From Heliocidaris tuberculata (taxonomy: Eukaryota; Echinodermata; Echinoidea; Camarodonta; Echinometridae), in assembly GCA_025618425.1 (NCBI GenBank), contig CM046844.1:1435500-1499499 (forward strand): 64,000 nt of DNA, given 5' to 3'. Below the pieces are notes generated by a model that saw only the letters and a program-made list of their open reading frames with translations, was not told the origin of the DNA and did not search any database. The position numbers were made by a program, and so were the translations under genes. Shown here piece by piece: positions 1 through 11,032 of this stretch; the first letter of the stretch is position 1; each line of letters opens with the position of its first letter.

Positions 1-125
1 TACATGTATTATTCCGATTATGTACATTTTTAAATGTGGAATTGCATGTTTTTATTAATGTAAAATGTTTTTATTGTGATGGAATCTAATAAACTGAACT
101 GAACTGAACTGAACTGAAATCGGAA
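1..125 (+). repeat. Retroelement-like 3' tail with AACTG pentanucleotide repeat
   Basis: An AT-rich tract ends in an AATAAA-like stretch followed by about five copies of AACTG (92-118). Non-LTR retrotransposons often end this way, with a short tandem tail. The body would lie left of the window, so the family cannot be named. A simple microsatellite is the alternative. Confidence 0.4.
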
Positions 126-635
126 TATCAGTCATTGAAAAATAATGAAGCAAAAAACACACAAACAAACAAACAAACAAAAAAACACACAAAGGCAACA
201 CAACAAGAGGCAAACTACAATCATATGTTATAATCAGGAAAATGAAATGATTAACAAGGCCACCGATGATAGTTAGATAAGGATATGGATACTTCCATCT
301 TCTTTTCTCGTGCCCCTCCACTCCCTTTCCTTTTCTCATTTTTGTCATATTTTTCTCAATTCGATTGAACTTGAATTTGAACTTGAAAACTATTCTCCAG
401 CAATAAACACATAGCAAATGGCATATGCGGAGATTTCTTGTCAAGGCCGGGGGACGAGAATAGCCTTTGCCACTGGTTGCTGTACAAAATTAAAAATTTC
501 CGGGGGGGGGGGGGAAGCATCCCCCATCCCCCGGGTCCGGGGTCGCCGCCCATGGCAAATGGTAAACAAAAGATTGGAGAACATAATCATATCCTCGTAA
601 TTCCGCCATTGCCTCTACACATTCAAACTAATACG
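126..635. other. Intergenic, no gene recognised
   Basis: AT-rich sequence with (CAAA)n-type low complexity near 165-190 and a poly(G) run near 502-514. I see no exon or gene here. Confidence 0.5.
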
Positions 636-645
636 TATAAAAGAG

Positions 646-710
<65 letters not shown>

Positions 711-830
711 AGTACAGAGATTCTTTCTTGAAGACTAGTATCTTTCATCTGGTTTACTGGTCCTTTTCAGGACTTCACCTTTTAAAGAAAAAAATCTCTG
801 TACTCCTATTCTCTTTTTCGCTCTTTTATA
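636..830. repeat. Imperfect palindrome carrying an expanded (AT)n tract
   Basis: The left arm TATAAAAGAGCGA (636-648) and GGAGTACAGAGATT (near 708) have their complements at 785-830. An uninterrupted (AT)n tract at 650-707 splits the left arm; the right arm has only a short CT-rich spacer at that place. The layout suggests a small hairpin MITE whose left arm gained a microsatellite. Confidence 0.55.
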
Positions 831-973
831 TCTCCTTTTCTCTCCTTGTTCTACTATCCTTCTAATGTTACATGTCTAAAACCCAACAGTCCTTTCAGGA
901 CTTACACACAATCATGGTGAACCGTAAACCTCATCAACATTATCTATTCCACCTCGCAATATACAGTGGTATA

Positions 974-1675
974 CAGTGCGTCCCAGAAAAAGTTAACAGT
1001 CAGAAAGAAGTCTCCCAAAATAGATATTTCAAAATATTAGAAGCGAAGTTTCATTTCTGTGGATAGCTTACAGTCTCTTTTATTAAATGACACCTAAATA
1101 CCTGAAGGCCACTTTCGACTGGTATCAGCACTGTTGAGAGTCATGTAAAGGCTTAGAAATGTTCATATTTTGATCAATAACAGACAATTGATTAAAGAAC
1201 AGACATTGTTCTCTGAATCTACTTACGTATCCCATCAGCATTATTATCTGATTATGCTTTAGTGAGCAATTAACTACTTTTTAAAAGTGTTTTGAAATAT
1301 CAATTTTGGCGAGTTTTTAATTCAAGCTGGCTTTCTCAGTCAATCATAGAGTTTTGATGGGATATTTCAGCACATACAGAAACCAAGCCTATTCTTTCAT
1401 GAATTGCTATTTAATAATCAGAATATGAAAATTTCTAAAGTGTTTTCAAGAACTCAACTTTGCTAATACCAATACAATTTTTTAGTGAATAATGGATTTT
1501 GCATAATTTTCACTACAATGGCTTTTACTCACTCAAGCGAAAAATATGGTCAGATGTTTTTTGACAGGAGAGACCCTGAGCTATCCACAGGTATAAGAAT
1601 TTTCTACAAATATATTTTGAAATATTTATTTGGGGAGACTTTTTCTGACTGTTAACTATTTTCTGGGACACACTG
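974..1675. mobile_element. Non-autonomous mariner-like element with long TIRs
   Basis: The ends CAGTGCGTCCCAGAAAA and its near-perfect complement at 1658-1675 are flanked by TA dinucleotides (972-973 and 1676-1677). Similarity between the ends continues inward for about 115 bp, including GTTAACAGTCAGAAA and CTGTGGATAGCT on both sides. TA duplication and a CAGTG..GTCCCAGAAAA terminus are typical of Tc1/mariner elements. The 702-bp body has no transposase reading frame, so it would depend on a transposase made elsewhere. Confidence 0.8.
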
Positions 1676-1677
1676 TA

Positions 1678-2099
1678 GAGCTTTCCATAATTAACCATGT
1701 CAACTAATAAGGGGTGTCATTCAAGATTCAAAAGGACCCTAATGTATCACGTCATCTTATCTTCTTTTGAGATAAGCGGCCTATATTTTTTTTCCAAAAG
1801 AGCGCATTATCGAGAGTAAAACCTAGCTGCAGCAACCACTTTCCTTTGAAATATGAATTACAATTAACTTTGATTAAAATGATTAATGGATGGAAATGCG
1901 TTTCCTCAATCAATGGTCTTATACCATTAGTCTATTGTCGGACGAGGGCCGATAGAACGTTAATCATTATTAATTCACGCATAGTGGAGCAATCAGCTAT
2001 ATTACTCAATATGATCAGGAGGATTTCTGCACTGTTTTGGGTTGAAGTGGGGTGTGTATCGGACTAAATTTGCCCAATAGTCAGTCGAGGTTTAATATA
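1678..2099. other. Intergenic, no gene recognised
   Basis: Unique-looking AT-rich sequence with a short open frame that has no recognisable domain. No RNA gene or splice structure is evident. Confidence 0.4.
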
Positions 2100-2107
2100 C
2101 ATAGGTT

Positions 2108-2370
2108 CAGGGGCGGCGCTACAGGGGGGGGGGGCAGGGGGCGGCCGCCCCCTTTCTTTTTTCAAGCGAGCAAAAAAAAAAAAAAAAAAAAGAAGAAGGG
2201 GGAAAAAAGGAGAAAGAGAAGGGGAAATGGAGAAGAGAAGGCTAGGCCATGCAATTATGACATAACTGTTATAGTCCCATTTGTTATTTCAAGACCCTCG
2301 ACGTGCGACGTTGCTATACGCGTCATTTTGCCCCCCCCCCCCCTATCTAAATACCCTGGCGCCGCCCCTG
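2108..2370 (+). mobile_element. hAT-type MITE, family copy 1
   Basis: The element begins CAGGGGCGGCGCTACAG and ends with GGCGCCGCCCCTG, an inverted terminus. It is flanked by the 8-bp near-duplication CATAGGTT / CATAGTTT (2100-2107 and 2371-2378, one mismatch). The interior has a poly(G) run, GGGCGGCCGCCCCC, a purine-rich A/G tract and a poly(C) run. Sister copies lie at 23542-23799 and 49435-49671. The 8-bp target duplication is the hAT signature. No coding capacity. Confidence 0.85.
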
Positions 2371-2499
2371 CATAGTTTACAATTTTTCTTTGAACAAGCA
2401 AAAGTGTTATTTTTGTTTATTTCCCGGAAAAGATGAACAGTAGCCTATTCCAAATCTGGCCCCTTCCACATGTCCCATCGACGGGAGGCACTCGTTTTT

Positions 2500-2605
2500 C
2501 TGAAGATCCATAATTCCGAAAAACAAATTTCTAATAATAGGACATACAAAGTCCGAAAATGCAATAAGGTTCATAATTCCGATCATTTTTTGCATTATTC
2601 CAGAG
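2500..2605 (-). repeat. Degenerate TTCATAATTCCGA motif repeat
   Basis: The motif CATAATTCCGA recurs at about 2507 and 2570 with intervening TCCGAAAAT. The same motif, mostly in the opposite orientation, forms the cluster at 44925-45115. It appears to be a dispersed low-copy repeat; its class is unknown. Confidence 0.4.
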
Positions 2606-2727
2606 GTTGGCTTTTCTCTAGTTGATGAACATTGATCTCTTGCCTTTAACTTTGTTGGTATACAGAACCATGCCATCGAATTAACGAGATTAGGAAGAAT
2701 GACATCAATTTCGTTGTCACAAGAAGG

Positions 2728-3690
2728 GAGCTAAAGTTTAAGTTTCGCTTGTAGTTTAAAAACTTTAAGTTAACTTGTAGTTATTCCCTAATTCGTCCCT
2801 CAAACGTGAATAAAATATTTCCTAAAGCGCAACCCTAATCCCTGTGAAGACCTGTGAAGACCTGAAAAGCAAATACATATCATATAAACATTAACTTTAT
2901 ATAAAGGGCTGGACCTAGCTTCGATGGCAACGACGGACGTCAAAACACGTACGGTTTTTTTTTTTTTTTTTTTTGAGTTACTTCATACTACTTCTTACTT
3001 CATACTTCATACATCTTATCAATGTATTTTTGCTCTAAAAGTAAATTTCACTGTAATATGATTATCCAGTTATTATCATGCAATCTGCTAATTCTTCATC
3101 CGGACGATTTAACAACGTCCGCCGTTGAGAAATCGAACAAGGTCAATGGCGATTCACTTCTTCTCACCCTAATTGCACCACACCTGTGGTCATTCCTATA
3201 ATGCAAATAGGTATTAGTCTCGCTCTTCTAAGGAAATACATTTATCTTGTAGTTTCAGACAGTATAAACGGACTCGTATTTTCGAAACTTTAAGTTTACT
3301 TGTAGTTCTATAGAACCACAAGCGAGCTCGTGGTTAACGCTGAAACCACGAGCAGCAGGGGGTCCTCCGTCGCAATTTCGGATCATGTGGACAGAATAGA
3401 CTTTAAGTTTCGCAAGCTCGTAGTTAACGATGACCTCTCTGCTCATGTTAAACTTCCGGGTCATACTCTTCGAGCGGATTATGAACACAGGATCTATTTG
3501 TGTACTGTACACACAATCGATAGTATCTACTCCCGGTGTTAACAACGACGATCGCTCGGCTTGTAGTTTCAAAACAACGAGTATCGTTGTTTCCGGCCCG
3601 TGTGAACCGTCGTCGTGGTTAGTGAGTCGTTGTTTCGTTAACTTAAAGTTTCACTAACTTAAAGTTTCGAAACTAGAAGTCCCGTATGAA
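2728..3690. mobile_element. Palindromic foldback repeat, copy 1 (interrupted)
   Basis: Motifs such as AACTTTAAGTT, CTTGTAGTTTC and GAAACTACAAGC recur in both orientations, giving a heavily self-complementary sequence. It matches the copy at 23940-24405 in inverted orientation. The end at 2728-2790 is separated from the rest (from about 3243) by roughly 450 bp absent from the other copy, which points to a later insertion holding a poly(T) run. Short open frames here are artefacts of repeat composition. It lies just downstream of GPCR A, as the other copy lies downstream of GPCR C. Confidence 0.65.
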
Positions 3691-3807
3691 CGTAGCTTTA
3701 AATATTCCTTTAAAAAATACTTCAGAATTAGACTTATGTACATATGTCAAACAGCACTTTTTTTTTCTTTCTCAAAAAAAAAAAAAAAAAAAAAAATCTT
3801 TTATTGG

Positions 3808-4989
3808 CTATCGTCGTCGGCACAGTACTTTGTAAATTGTTTTCTTGAAATCGTTGCGTGTGAAAGCGTAAACAAAAATATTGACGGTGCAGTTGCTCGC
3901 TGCCATAGAAGCTACAACTCTGAAACTGACGCCATTCAGCCGCTTACCCGATGCTGAGGCATATGTCAAAGCAATAGTAAAAGGCAGCCATGCTAATAGA
4001 TAACAACCGGTGATGATTAGAGGTGTACGTAGTGTGCGTAGATTTTGCCGCAAACCATTCCGATCGATTTTCAAACTACGGTCATTACCGCGTATTTTAT
4101 TGGCACCGTCGTTATGATGTGCTTGAACAAAATTCTGAACATTCGGTGGTGGTGGTGGTGGTGGTTGGTCTATCGGACCACCTTGAATTAATCTTATTTC
4201 AAGTTCGGGCTTGTCAGAGGTAGAACAAAGGCTGACAGTTGAGCAAACAGTTTGAACATCATCGTTGCGTGATTTAAATCGAGCCACTACGTTTTGCTGT
4301 GCAGAAATCTGCCGAGAATGACGCCGTGTTATGCGTAGAATGTCAGCGTACATGAGCAATAGAATAACTGCAACCATCCATAAAAAAGAAAAACACGAAA
4401 TTGTATAAGGTAGAAAAGAAGGATCAGAAAAATCTACCTGGCATTGTCCTATTTCTTCTTGATACGCGATTATGTTGAATGATATTTCTGAAATAGCAAC
4501 ACCCATTACCACAAAGCCCACTACGGATAATGCGACTGAAACGACAGAAACAACGGCCTTATTTCGAGTAGCAAAACTGTCATACAAGAAAGGTCGTGTC
4601 ACCTGGATGTAACGATCAACGTTCAACAAGAAAACAAAGTTTGCCCCTACTGGTGGAGCACAAGTTCCTATAAATCCTGTCACTTTGCAGAAAACAGTAC
4701 CGGAAGTGCTAGAGATCCATTCGTTATACCATACAAAGATTGGAGCACTCAGTAACATACTAGCAGTTATGAGATCCGCAACAGCGAGGGCGCTGTAAAA
4801 GACTCTGGTCGCTTCGCCCAAGGTTCCTTCCGGTATTCGAGGGATGACGCTGAGGGTAAGGATGTTGCCAAAGATGCCGATGACAGCGACCATTGTCACC
4901 ACGACGGAACCGACTACCTCGTTAATGAATTGTCCTATATAGGGACCAGGAACAGTATAATTGCCTGGGGTTGTCATGAATGTGTCCAT
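3808..4989 (-). CDS. Single-exon rhodopsin-class GPCR (paralog A)
   Basis: A 393-residue seven-transmembrane receptor of GPCR class A, probably at the plasma membrane and coupling an extracellular ligand to G proteins; the ligand is unknown. The N-terminus carries an N-glycosylation sequon (Asn10). TM1 has GN at 41-42, TM2 LAVAD with Asp72, and TM3 ends in DRY at 125-127. Cys101 and Cys183 fit the TM3-ECL2 disulfide. TM6 has CYLLAWLP (Cys329 to Pro336). TM7 has NIFVY (370-374) in place of NPxxY. Helix 8 ends FKKTIYKVLCRRR with a possible palmitoylated Cys390. The third intracellular loop has seven or more prolines in a row near 276-282. An upstream in-frame ATG exists at 5013, but the start at 4989 aligns with paralog C, and a splice-acceptor-like TTTTTAGTTGCAG precedes it, suggesting a 5'-UTR intron. 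It probably belongs to the sea urchin lineage-expanded sensory GPCRs (inference). Confidence 0.93.
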   Translation of the reverse strand: MDTFMTTPGNYTVPGPYIGQFINEVVGSVVVTMVAVIGIFGNILTLSVIPRIPEGTLGEATRVFYSALAVADLITASMLLSAPIFVWYNEWISSTSGTVFCKVTGFIGTCAPPVGANFVFLLNVDRYIQVTRPFLYDSFATRNKAVVSVVSVALSVVGFVVMGVAISEISFNIIAYQEEIGQCQVDFSDPSFLPYTISCFSFLWMVAVILLLMYADILRITRRHSRQISAQQNVVARFKSRNDDVQTVCSTVSLCSTSDKPELEIRLIQGGPIDQPPPPPPPNVQNFVQAHHNDGANKIRGNDRSLKIDRNGLRQNLRTLRTPLIITGCYLLAWLPFTIALTYASASGKRLNGVSFRVVASMAASNCTVNIFVYAFTRNDFKKTIYKVLCRRR

Positions 4990-5360
4990 CTCACCAATAT
5001 CTTGTTCCTGCAACTAAAAACAGTTTGAATAGTTTTGTTGTTTTTTTTTAAATAGAGGAAAATAAACGTATAAAGGGTTCCTACTAAGCACTTTGATTGC
5101 TTTTAAGTTTCATTTTCAAATCAGTATGGTAAATTCTGGAACCAAAATAAGTCTTGGCCAGAAAGGTGTACGTCTTCTCAGATATCGATTAGAGTACGGC
5201 AGATTTTGAAAAGCAAATGGTCCTTCACTTTTTTTCAAGCACCGAACTAAATTCCTTCAGGTTATTACTTCATTGTTGTGTGTTCAACTTGTTAGGTCAC
5301 TTTGGTTCTCCTTTTTGTAATTAATGAATGGCCAGCGGTGACACGGGGGTGGGACTTTCC

Positions 5361-5440
5361 CAGAGGCGTCAGAACGTCGGGCTCGTACAAAAGATCCCTC
5401 CCCCAATCCGTTGTCCGAGCCAGACGTTCCGATGCCTCTG
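5361..5440. repeat. 80-bp imperfect hairpin
   Basis: CAGAGGCGTCAGAACGTCGG at 5361 is complemented by the sequence ending GATGCCTCTG at 5440, with about 22 of 25 arm positions pairing around a 30-nt loop. It could be a small MITE or the ends of a deleted element. It lies upstream of GPCR A. Confidence 0.6.
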
Positions 5441-5807
5441 AGCTTAACCTTTACCCCATCTAGTTCCCATTCCTAGCACAACCTCCCACAGGTCCCGTAC
5501 GTGATCTTTTTCATGATTGAAAAGCGAAGAATAAAGATTTCTTATAGCATTATTACTTCTTGGGCATCTCCGGGTGCTGAAGAGCTTACTAGTTTTCCGA
5601 TTCTCGATTGAAAAAAATATATCCCCATTATTGATTATTTCCCTTCTTCTCTTTTTTCCCCTCTTTTCTTCCCCGGAGAAGGAGGCACATGGTCATGCAG
5701 ACTATTTTACGTTATAAAGCGGATGAACCGAGAGAAAAATTTAAAATACTTAAACCCAATATTCTAATGCACTTCAGAAGTTAAGCATCAAGTACTAAAG
5801 TGTTTTC

Positions 5808-5839
<32 letters not shown>

Positions 5840-6510
5840 CAACAAATCTCCATAGCGTTGGGCACCGGAAAATAGTGGAAATGCATGTGCCCCCAGCCTA
5901 CCTTGGCTACGCCCCTCCTTATTCATAACGTCTTTAAGCTTCGGATTCATTCAGGAACATAATAGGGCAATTCCAAGATATTCTACCTATGCGTCACTAA
6001 CAACATCTAAGATTTTAATATACCTGATGGCTGTAGTACTTGAATAGCTCTACTCGAGGTTGATACAGACCAGATAGGAAGTGAAATGACACGTTTTTGT
6101 TCTTTACTCCAGAAACCTTGGTAATGACTAAATACCTTGGACTTGCCCAATAGTATTCTCTAAACCTATCAATTTTTTTTATTTTATTTTTTTTTTTTGG
6201 GGGGGGGCATATGACAAATATATAATCACGTGTGGCTTTTGTCACCCTGCAAGTTTCACATTTTCCACAAGTTGCGTGCAGGGGCCTGAAACTACGACCT
6301 TGGCATCAAGTGATCATCCTTTTTATATTGAGTCTTCATGGAATGTGCACACTTAGCGTACTTAATTCCTGCACAAGGAACGTAGACATGTACTAACTCA
6401 ACCAAAGTTAAAGACCCCCTTTGTAATGGATAGAATAGGAGAAGCCTCTATTTTAAAATAAAAAATATCCCTGCATCGATCATTATAATCTATTATATCT
6501 TTGATTCCCA
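5441..6510. other. 5' flank of GPCR A, no gene recognised
   Basis: AT-rich flank within the left duplication arm. It includes a poly(T) run near 5815-5839 and a MITE-like fragment reading GGCTACGCCCCT near 5907-5918, whose homologue stands at 21266-21280. No exon is recognisable. Confidence 0.45.
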
Positions 6511-6514
6511 TATC

Positions 6515-6868
6515 CAGGGGCGGATACAGAAATCTTTTCATGTGGGATGTGGGCACACAAGTCCGAAAAATCTTTGTTCAGGAAAAAATAAGTGATAACA
6601 TTCTTTAGCTGCTAATCAACAGCTGTATTGAAAAAAGGCGACAACTCGCATTTTCAGGTGCTTTTTTTTTTCTATAAAGAGGGGGCACAATAACAAAATA
6701 ATTTAGAGGTAAGCCAATACCATAATATTATATACCAAATTTAAGATTCAAACTCAAATTCACTTATTGATCAAAATAAAAACATGAAAGATCATTCATT
6801 GTATGATAACACAAACGTAGAATTATAGTTTAAAGTTACAATATTACATCTGATGGGATCCGCCCTTA
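6515..6868. mobile_element. MITE with CAGGGGCGGATAC-type ends (left-arm copy)
   Basis: It begins CAGGGGCGGATACAGAAATC and ends near GGGATCCGCCCTTACC. The homologous element sits in the other duplication arm at 20333-20755 in inverted orientation, so insertion predates the duplication. The interior is AT-rich, without coding capacity. Confidence 0.55.
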
Positions 6869-7539
6869 CCCATGCCTAAAAGAGAAGGGAAAAGGCTTTT
6901 TCTTCATGTAGCTTTAAGCTTACCTGGTTTTGAAATCTCAACGTTGTTTGTCAAATGTCGTGGCAGAAAGAGCAAACGCCCAAACTGAAGTATCAGAAGA
7001 TGATATAGTTTGGATAACATCTGGTGAAAACCAAAGATTTGATCAAAGAAGACGGTTTGGTGTTATCAGCTAAAAATAGTGTTGTACTATTTTTTTTTAA
7101 TAGTTAATTTCGATTAAAAGATTTCAGTCATGAGACAGATGATGCGACGTCAGAAAATGCGAAAGTTTGGATCAAGCTGCTGACAACTTCTTCTCTTCTG
7201 TGATCAGCTACATTTAGTTTGGTGTTGTAAACACTCTCCTTTATAGCTGAAGTGAAGAGTATTGTCGACGTAGCCCATATCAAACAGACTGACAAAAACC
7301 AATATTTATGAAGAGATTTCTAGAAAGAAAGAAAGAAAGACAACAAAAATTGAAGCCTCAGTAAGCCAATTGAAACTCAACCTTGAAAAATTATGGCTCT
7401 CTTCTGCTCCATTAGTCAGGTATCGGTGACTGCTGCCTATGCACATCGCAAACAAGCGTTAGAATGCCCGTTTTCATCATGATATGGTCAGGGGTGGCGC
7501 GCCGAGGGGGGGGGGGGTTGCAGGGGACACAATGCCCCC

Positions 7540-7890
7540 CACTTTTCGAAGTACCCCAAAAGTGCCCTTTTTATTTCTGAAAATGCACCATTTCTCTCTG
7601 ATAAGTGCCCTCTTTACTATTAAAAGTGCCCCTTTTCTTTTTTGATAAGTGCCCTTTCCCCTTCTGATAAGTGCCCATTTTCACATCTGATAATTGACTC
7701 CTTATCTCTAATAAGTGCCCTTTTCTCTTTCTGATAAATGCAATTTTACTTCGGATAGTAGCCTAGTTTCCTCTCCCGTAAGTGTCCCTTTTTCCTTCTA
7801 ATAAGCGCCCCTTTTCAAATATAATGATTGCCCCCCCCCCCCTTTCTCCCTAATATGTGCCCTTTTCTCCCTTGATAAGTGCATTTTTAG
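7540..7890 (+). repeat. Degenerate tandem array with TGATAAGTGCCC core
   Basis: About a dozen imperfect units, 25-35 bp each, carry a TGATAAGTGCCC or similar core followed by a pyrimidine-rich spacer. A poly(G) run precedes it at 7506-7517. The array lies in a part of the left arm with no clear counterpart in the right arm. Confidence 0.7.
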
Positions 7891-7894
7891 TTCT

Positions 7895-8330
7895 AATTAA
7901 TCGTCGCAAACCGTAGGCGATTTAAACATAGAGCTTTGACGTGAAAGGCTTGCGTTTGCTTCTTTGGCGAAATCACTTGTTCTCGAGAAGTATACACGAA
8001 CAGTTCGTGAATAGTTCGAAAAATGATCGGACGAACTCGCTGCTTTCGCGAGACATGCGGGAGACATTCTCGAAACTGTCGGAATCTGTTTGGGGTTTTA
8101 TGAAGATTTCGCGAACATCACGCACGTCGTGAGTAGGTTGTGCGCATATGACGAAGTTTTTTTTAGACATTCTAGAGAACAGATCACGAACAAATCACGA
8201 CCCGGGATGCTAGAGACCTTCGCAAGAAATTTTAAACATTTCTTTTTAAATTCAACGATTTTTTTCAAACGATTGACGACGCTTCCGACCCTACGCCTTC
8301 GTGACCTTGCTATATAAGGTCCAGGTTACA
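7895..8330. other. CpG-rich segment of unknown nature
   Basis: Unlike its AT-rich surroundings, this stretch is rich in CG dinucleotides (TTCGTGAA, TCGCGA, GACGACG). Overlapping short open frames on both strands show no domain I recognise. It may be a fragment of a mobile element; I see no function. Confidence 0.35.
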
Positions 8331-8439
8331 GATACTTAGATTCATTAAGAATCCATGTCGTGATGAATAATTCATTCATACTGCAAGGCAATATGCAATT
8401 GCTTGTACTATGTATTAATTAATTATGCTGATTTGATGG

Positions 8440-9150
8440 ACTTCACGCCATAGTAGTATGAATATAACCATGAAACTGAAGGGGCGGCTCCTTGATTTTT
8501 GTAAAAGGGGTTCAATTTCTGAACAGTCTCACACCCCCCCCCCCAAAAAAAAGAAAACAAGAAAAAGGTATTCGAGCATAAAAAGGGGGCTCAATCCGCA
8601 AAACTCAATGATGTATATTTTCACTAATTAACAATCCTGAACCATGCTGCTTTATTGACATCAAACTAAATCAACTTTAGCAGCCATCCACTTATTTTGG
8701 ACAAATGCATAGGGGGGGGGGGGGCGGAGTGCAGCCCCCCCCCCCCTCCCCCGAGGATTTTGAAAATCCCTATATTCGGACGACCACCACCTCATATTCG
8801 GGCAGTGAAGTGCCCGAATGTCCTCATATTAGGGTAGTGATGTGCCCGAATATGCGCTCGCTCGCAAAAAATTAGAAACCGAAAAGTTGACATTCGTGCG
8901 AAAGACAGCCCCCGCACACACATACACAAACAAACACACACCCTCGCGAGCACGCACACACACCTCTATGAATGGCTCTGAATAGAGCTTTCCAGCCGTT
9001 ATTTTTTGTTAATTCTTGATTTAAATCTTGATTTATATATTCTCGCACATGTATATTTATATGTATGTATTGATGATCTTTTATAAGGAAAATAAAACCA
9101 ACCAACCAACACACACACACAAACACACACCTAGAATTCATCATTTCTAG
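8440..9150. other. Intergenic with poly(G)/poly(C) runs and (CA)n
   Basis: It contains runs of C at 8536-8548, G at 8712-8724 and C at 8736-8748, a short cluster of CCCGAATAT/TATTCGGGC motifs near 8775-8860, and (CA)n tracts near 8915-8965 and 9105-9130. No gene seen. Confidence 0.5.
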
Positions 9151-9986
9151 AATGTATGAATGCCAACTGTTATGATTATCCCAAGTTACATACGAGCACC
9201 ACGAGACACCAATTGCTTTTATTGGCCTGCATTCATGGCAGCCTTAATTACTTCAGGTACTTTGCAACTACCGTCGCCATACCAACAGCTTTATCAATTT
9301 CCTTTGTTGTTTGTAGTTTTTTATTTCATTTTTTTTTTTGTTATGACGAAATCGGGCTTTACTCTACCTGCCAGGATGCGCAGAGCTCTTTTACAGAACT
9401 GGACAACTTTTTCCGAAGGTGAAGGATAGTAGAAACTGAATTTGCGTATACCCAGGAAGGGAATAGTTATATAACTGAGGAATCATTAAGAGTTTTGTTG
9501 TCTGTAACATTTGAGAGAATAACTAGACTGCTACTAGAGTGCATTCGAATTATTTTCTTTACAGCCCCGACTAACATTCGGAGAGTCATTTTGTCGGCAA
9601 CTTTTTATGAAACAGCGAAGTCTTTTACAGGTGAGATTAAACAAACAACTCCACTACATTTTCTCGAGGTATGAGCTAAAAAAATTGTGTAATTAAAGGC
9701 ACGACATGTAAAAATGTCTTTGAAGCTTGCTTGGGCTAAACTCACTTTAGAGTGATCTCTCTGAAGCATCACCTTATATGAACTATGATGTATGAAAATT
9801 AATAACTCTGTTTATAGGCGTTGATCATGACTAGCGACTAACATGACTAATGCCCGTCGCTTAGAAGGCCTCATGTAATATATTGCTGTTATGAATATTA
9901 TTAATATTATCATAGGAAATATTATTACTATTATACGGAATAAGAGCATGCTAAAGTAATTCAACAATTCATTTCACTGTCCTCTT
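9150..9986. other. Intergenic, no gene recognised
   Basis: Two overlapping short open frames near 9156-9429 lack recognisable domains or splice signals. The rest is AT-rich. Confidence 0.4.
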
Positions 9987-10783
9987 CCCCTGCAAACCAA
10001 GCAAGTTGATTTCTGTTGATGTGCAGGGATGCATACAACTCATATTTTGTTATTCAAACATATAAATATGTTTCATAGATTTTTAAATATGTTTTTAAAA
10101 TCATTTTCTCAGACATGTTAAGCTCCACCCCCCAAAATTTTTCCAGGGCCCCGTTGCATAAAACTTACCATTAATGGTAACTCTGCTATCTATGGTAACT
10201 ACCATGGTAACATCACTCAACAGCCAGTCAAAATCAAGGTTTCCATGGGAGTTACCATTCATGGCAAAGTTACCGTTAATGGTAAGTTTTTTGCAACGGG
10301 GCCCAGATCTCATTCCTGCAATGACATCATCTGTCAATCATTAGTGAGCTAAGGAGAGACAGTGGTATGTAGCTATAACCAGAGATGACTATCTGTTCTA
10401 ATAGACCATACAATGCCTACATAGGAGTTGCTATGTCAGACATGCTGTAGCATCACCAGGAAAAGAAGGGTAATGAGGAGGTACTGTTTGAAAGCATGCA
10501 ATTCTATTGTGAGCATGTGCTGAGCAGGGGGAAGTTACATACCACTGACTATTGTAGAATGTTGTTGTAGCTGACTGATGATTGACAGATGATGTCATTG
10601 CAGGAATGAGATCTGGAGCATGTTTTCAGGGTGGAGCTTAGGAGGTTGGGGAAAATATTTCAAAAAACATTAAAAAATCTATGAAACATATCTAGATGTT
10701 TGAATAACAGAATATTAGTTGTATGCATCCCTGCACATCAACAGGAATAAACTTGCATTTGGGTTGCGTTTGGGTTGCAGGGG
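9987..10783. mobile_element. 0.8-kb palindromic element upstream of GPCR B
   Basis: Both ends read CCCCTGCAAxCCAA inward, and the arms (9987-10135 plus 10305-10375; 10510-10783) match almost throughout, sharing GATGTGCAGGGATGCATACA and ATGACATCATCTGTCAATCA around a loop of about 130 bp. The left arm alone carries an extra MITE at 10146-10304. It looks like a foldback transposon with no coding capacity. Its right end lies 249 bp before the start codon of GPCR B, so it may affect that promoter (inference). Confidence 0.75.
10146..10304. mobile_element. 159-bp palindromic MITE inserted in the left arm
   Basis: The ends GGGCCCCGTTGCA / TGCAACGGGGCCC are near-perfect inverted repeats, followed inward by AAAACTTACCATTAATGGTA and its complement. 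The opposite palindrome arm (rc of 10605-10640) reads straight through CTCCAGATCTC, showing the empty site. The exact target duplication is ambiguous because the terminus overlaps CCAG. Confidence 0.8.
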
Positions 10784-11032
10784 CCTTTTAAATTCACTTT
10801 TTGTACGATGTACACTCCCACGTGGTGAGAGGTCCTACGTCAGCAAAGACGAGTCACGTGCAACGGGTAGAACGTATATCACTTCACCCAATCTGAAATC
10901 TTATGACGTTTCCTTTTCCAAAACTATTTATTTTTAAGTGCTAGGATGATCTACGGAGAAGCTCAAGTCAAGATTCTGAAAGTATGCCATTGCATTTTCC
11001 GTAGTCTGTTACAGGATAGAACTTCTTGAGAC

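Larger units (their letters stand above)
3700..8430. repeat. Left arm of large inverted segmental duplication
   Basis: Blocks here match 19200-23940 in inverted order: 8330-8415 with 19200-19300; 7260-7350 with 19730-19825; 6870-6945 with 20265-20320; 6480-6530 with 20745-20790; 5870-5930 with 21262-21330; 5170-5220 with 21878-21945; and the GPCR A coding region with GPCR C. The sum of paired coordinates stays near 27100-27600, as expected for one inverted duplication with later indels. Boundaries are approximate because I aligned by eye. Confidence 0.8.

Noticed and set aside
3255..3657. Overlapping frames on both strands downstream of GPCR A
   Set aside because: They lie in the foldback repeat, whose inverted motifs keep both strands open by chance.
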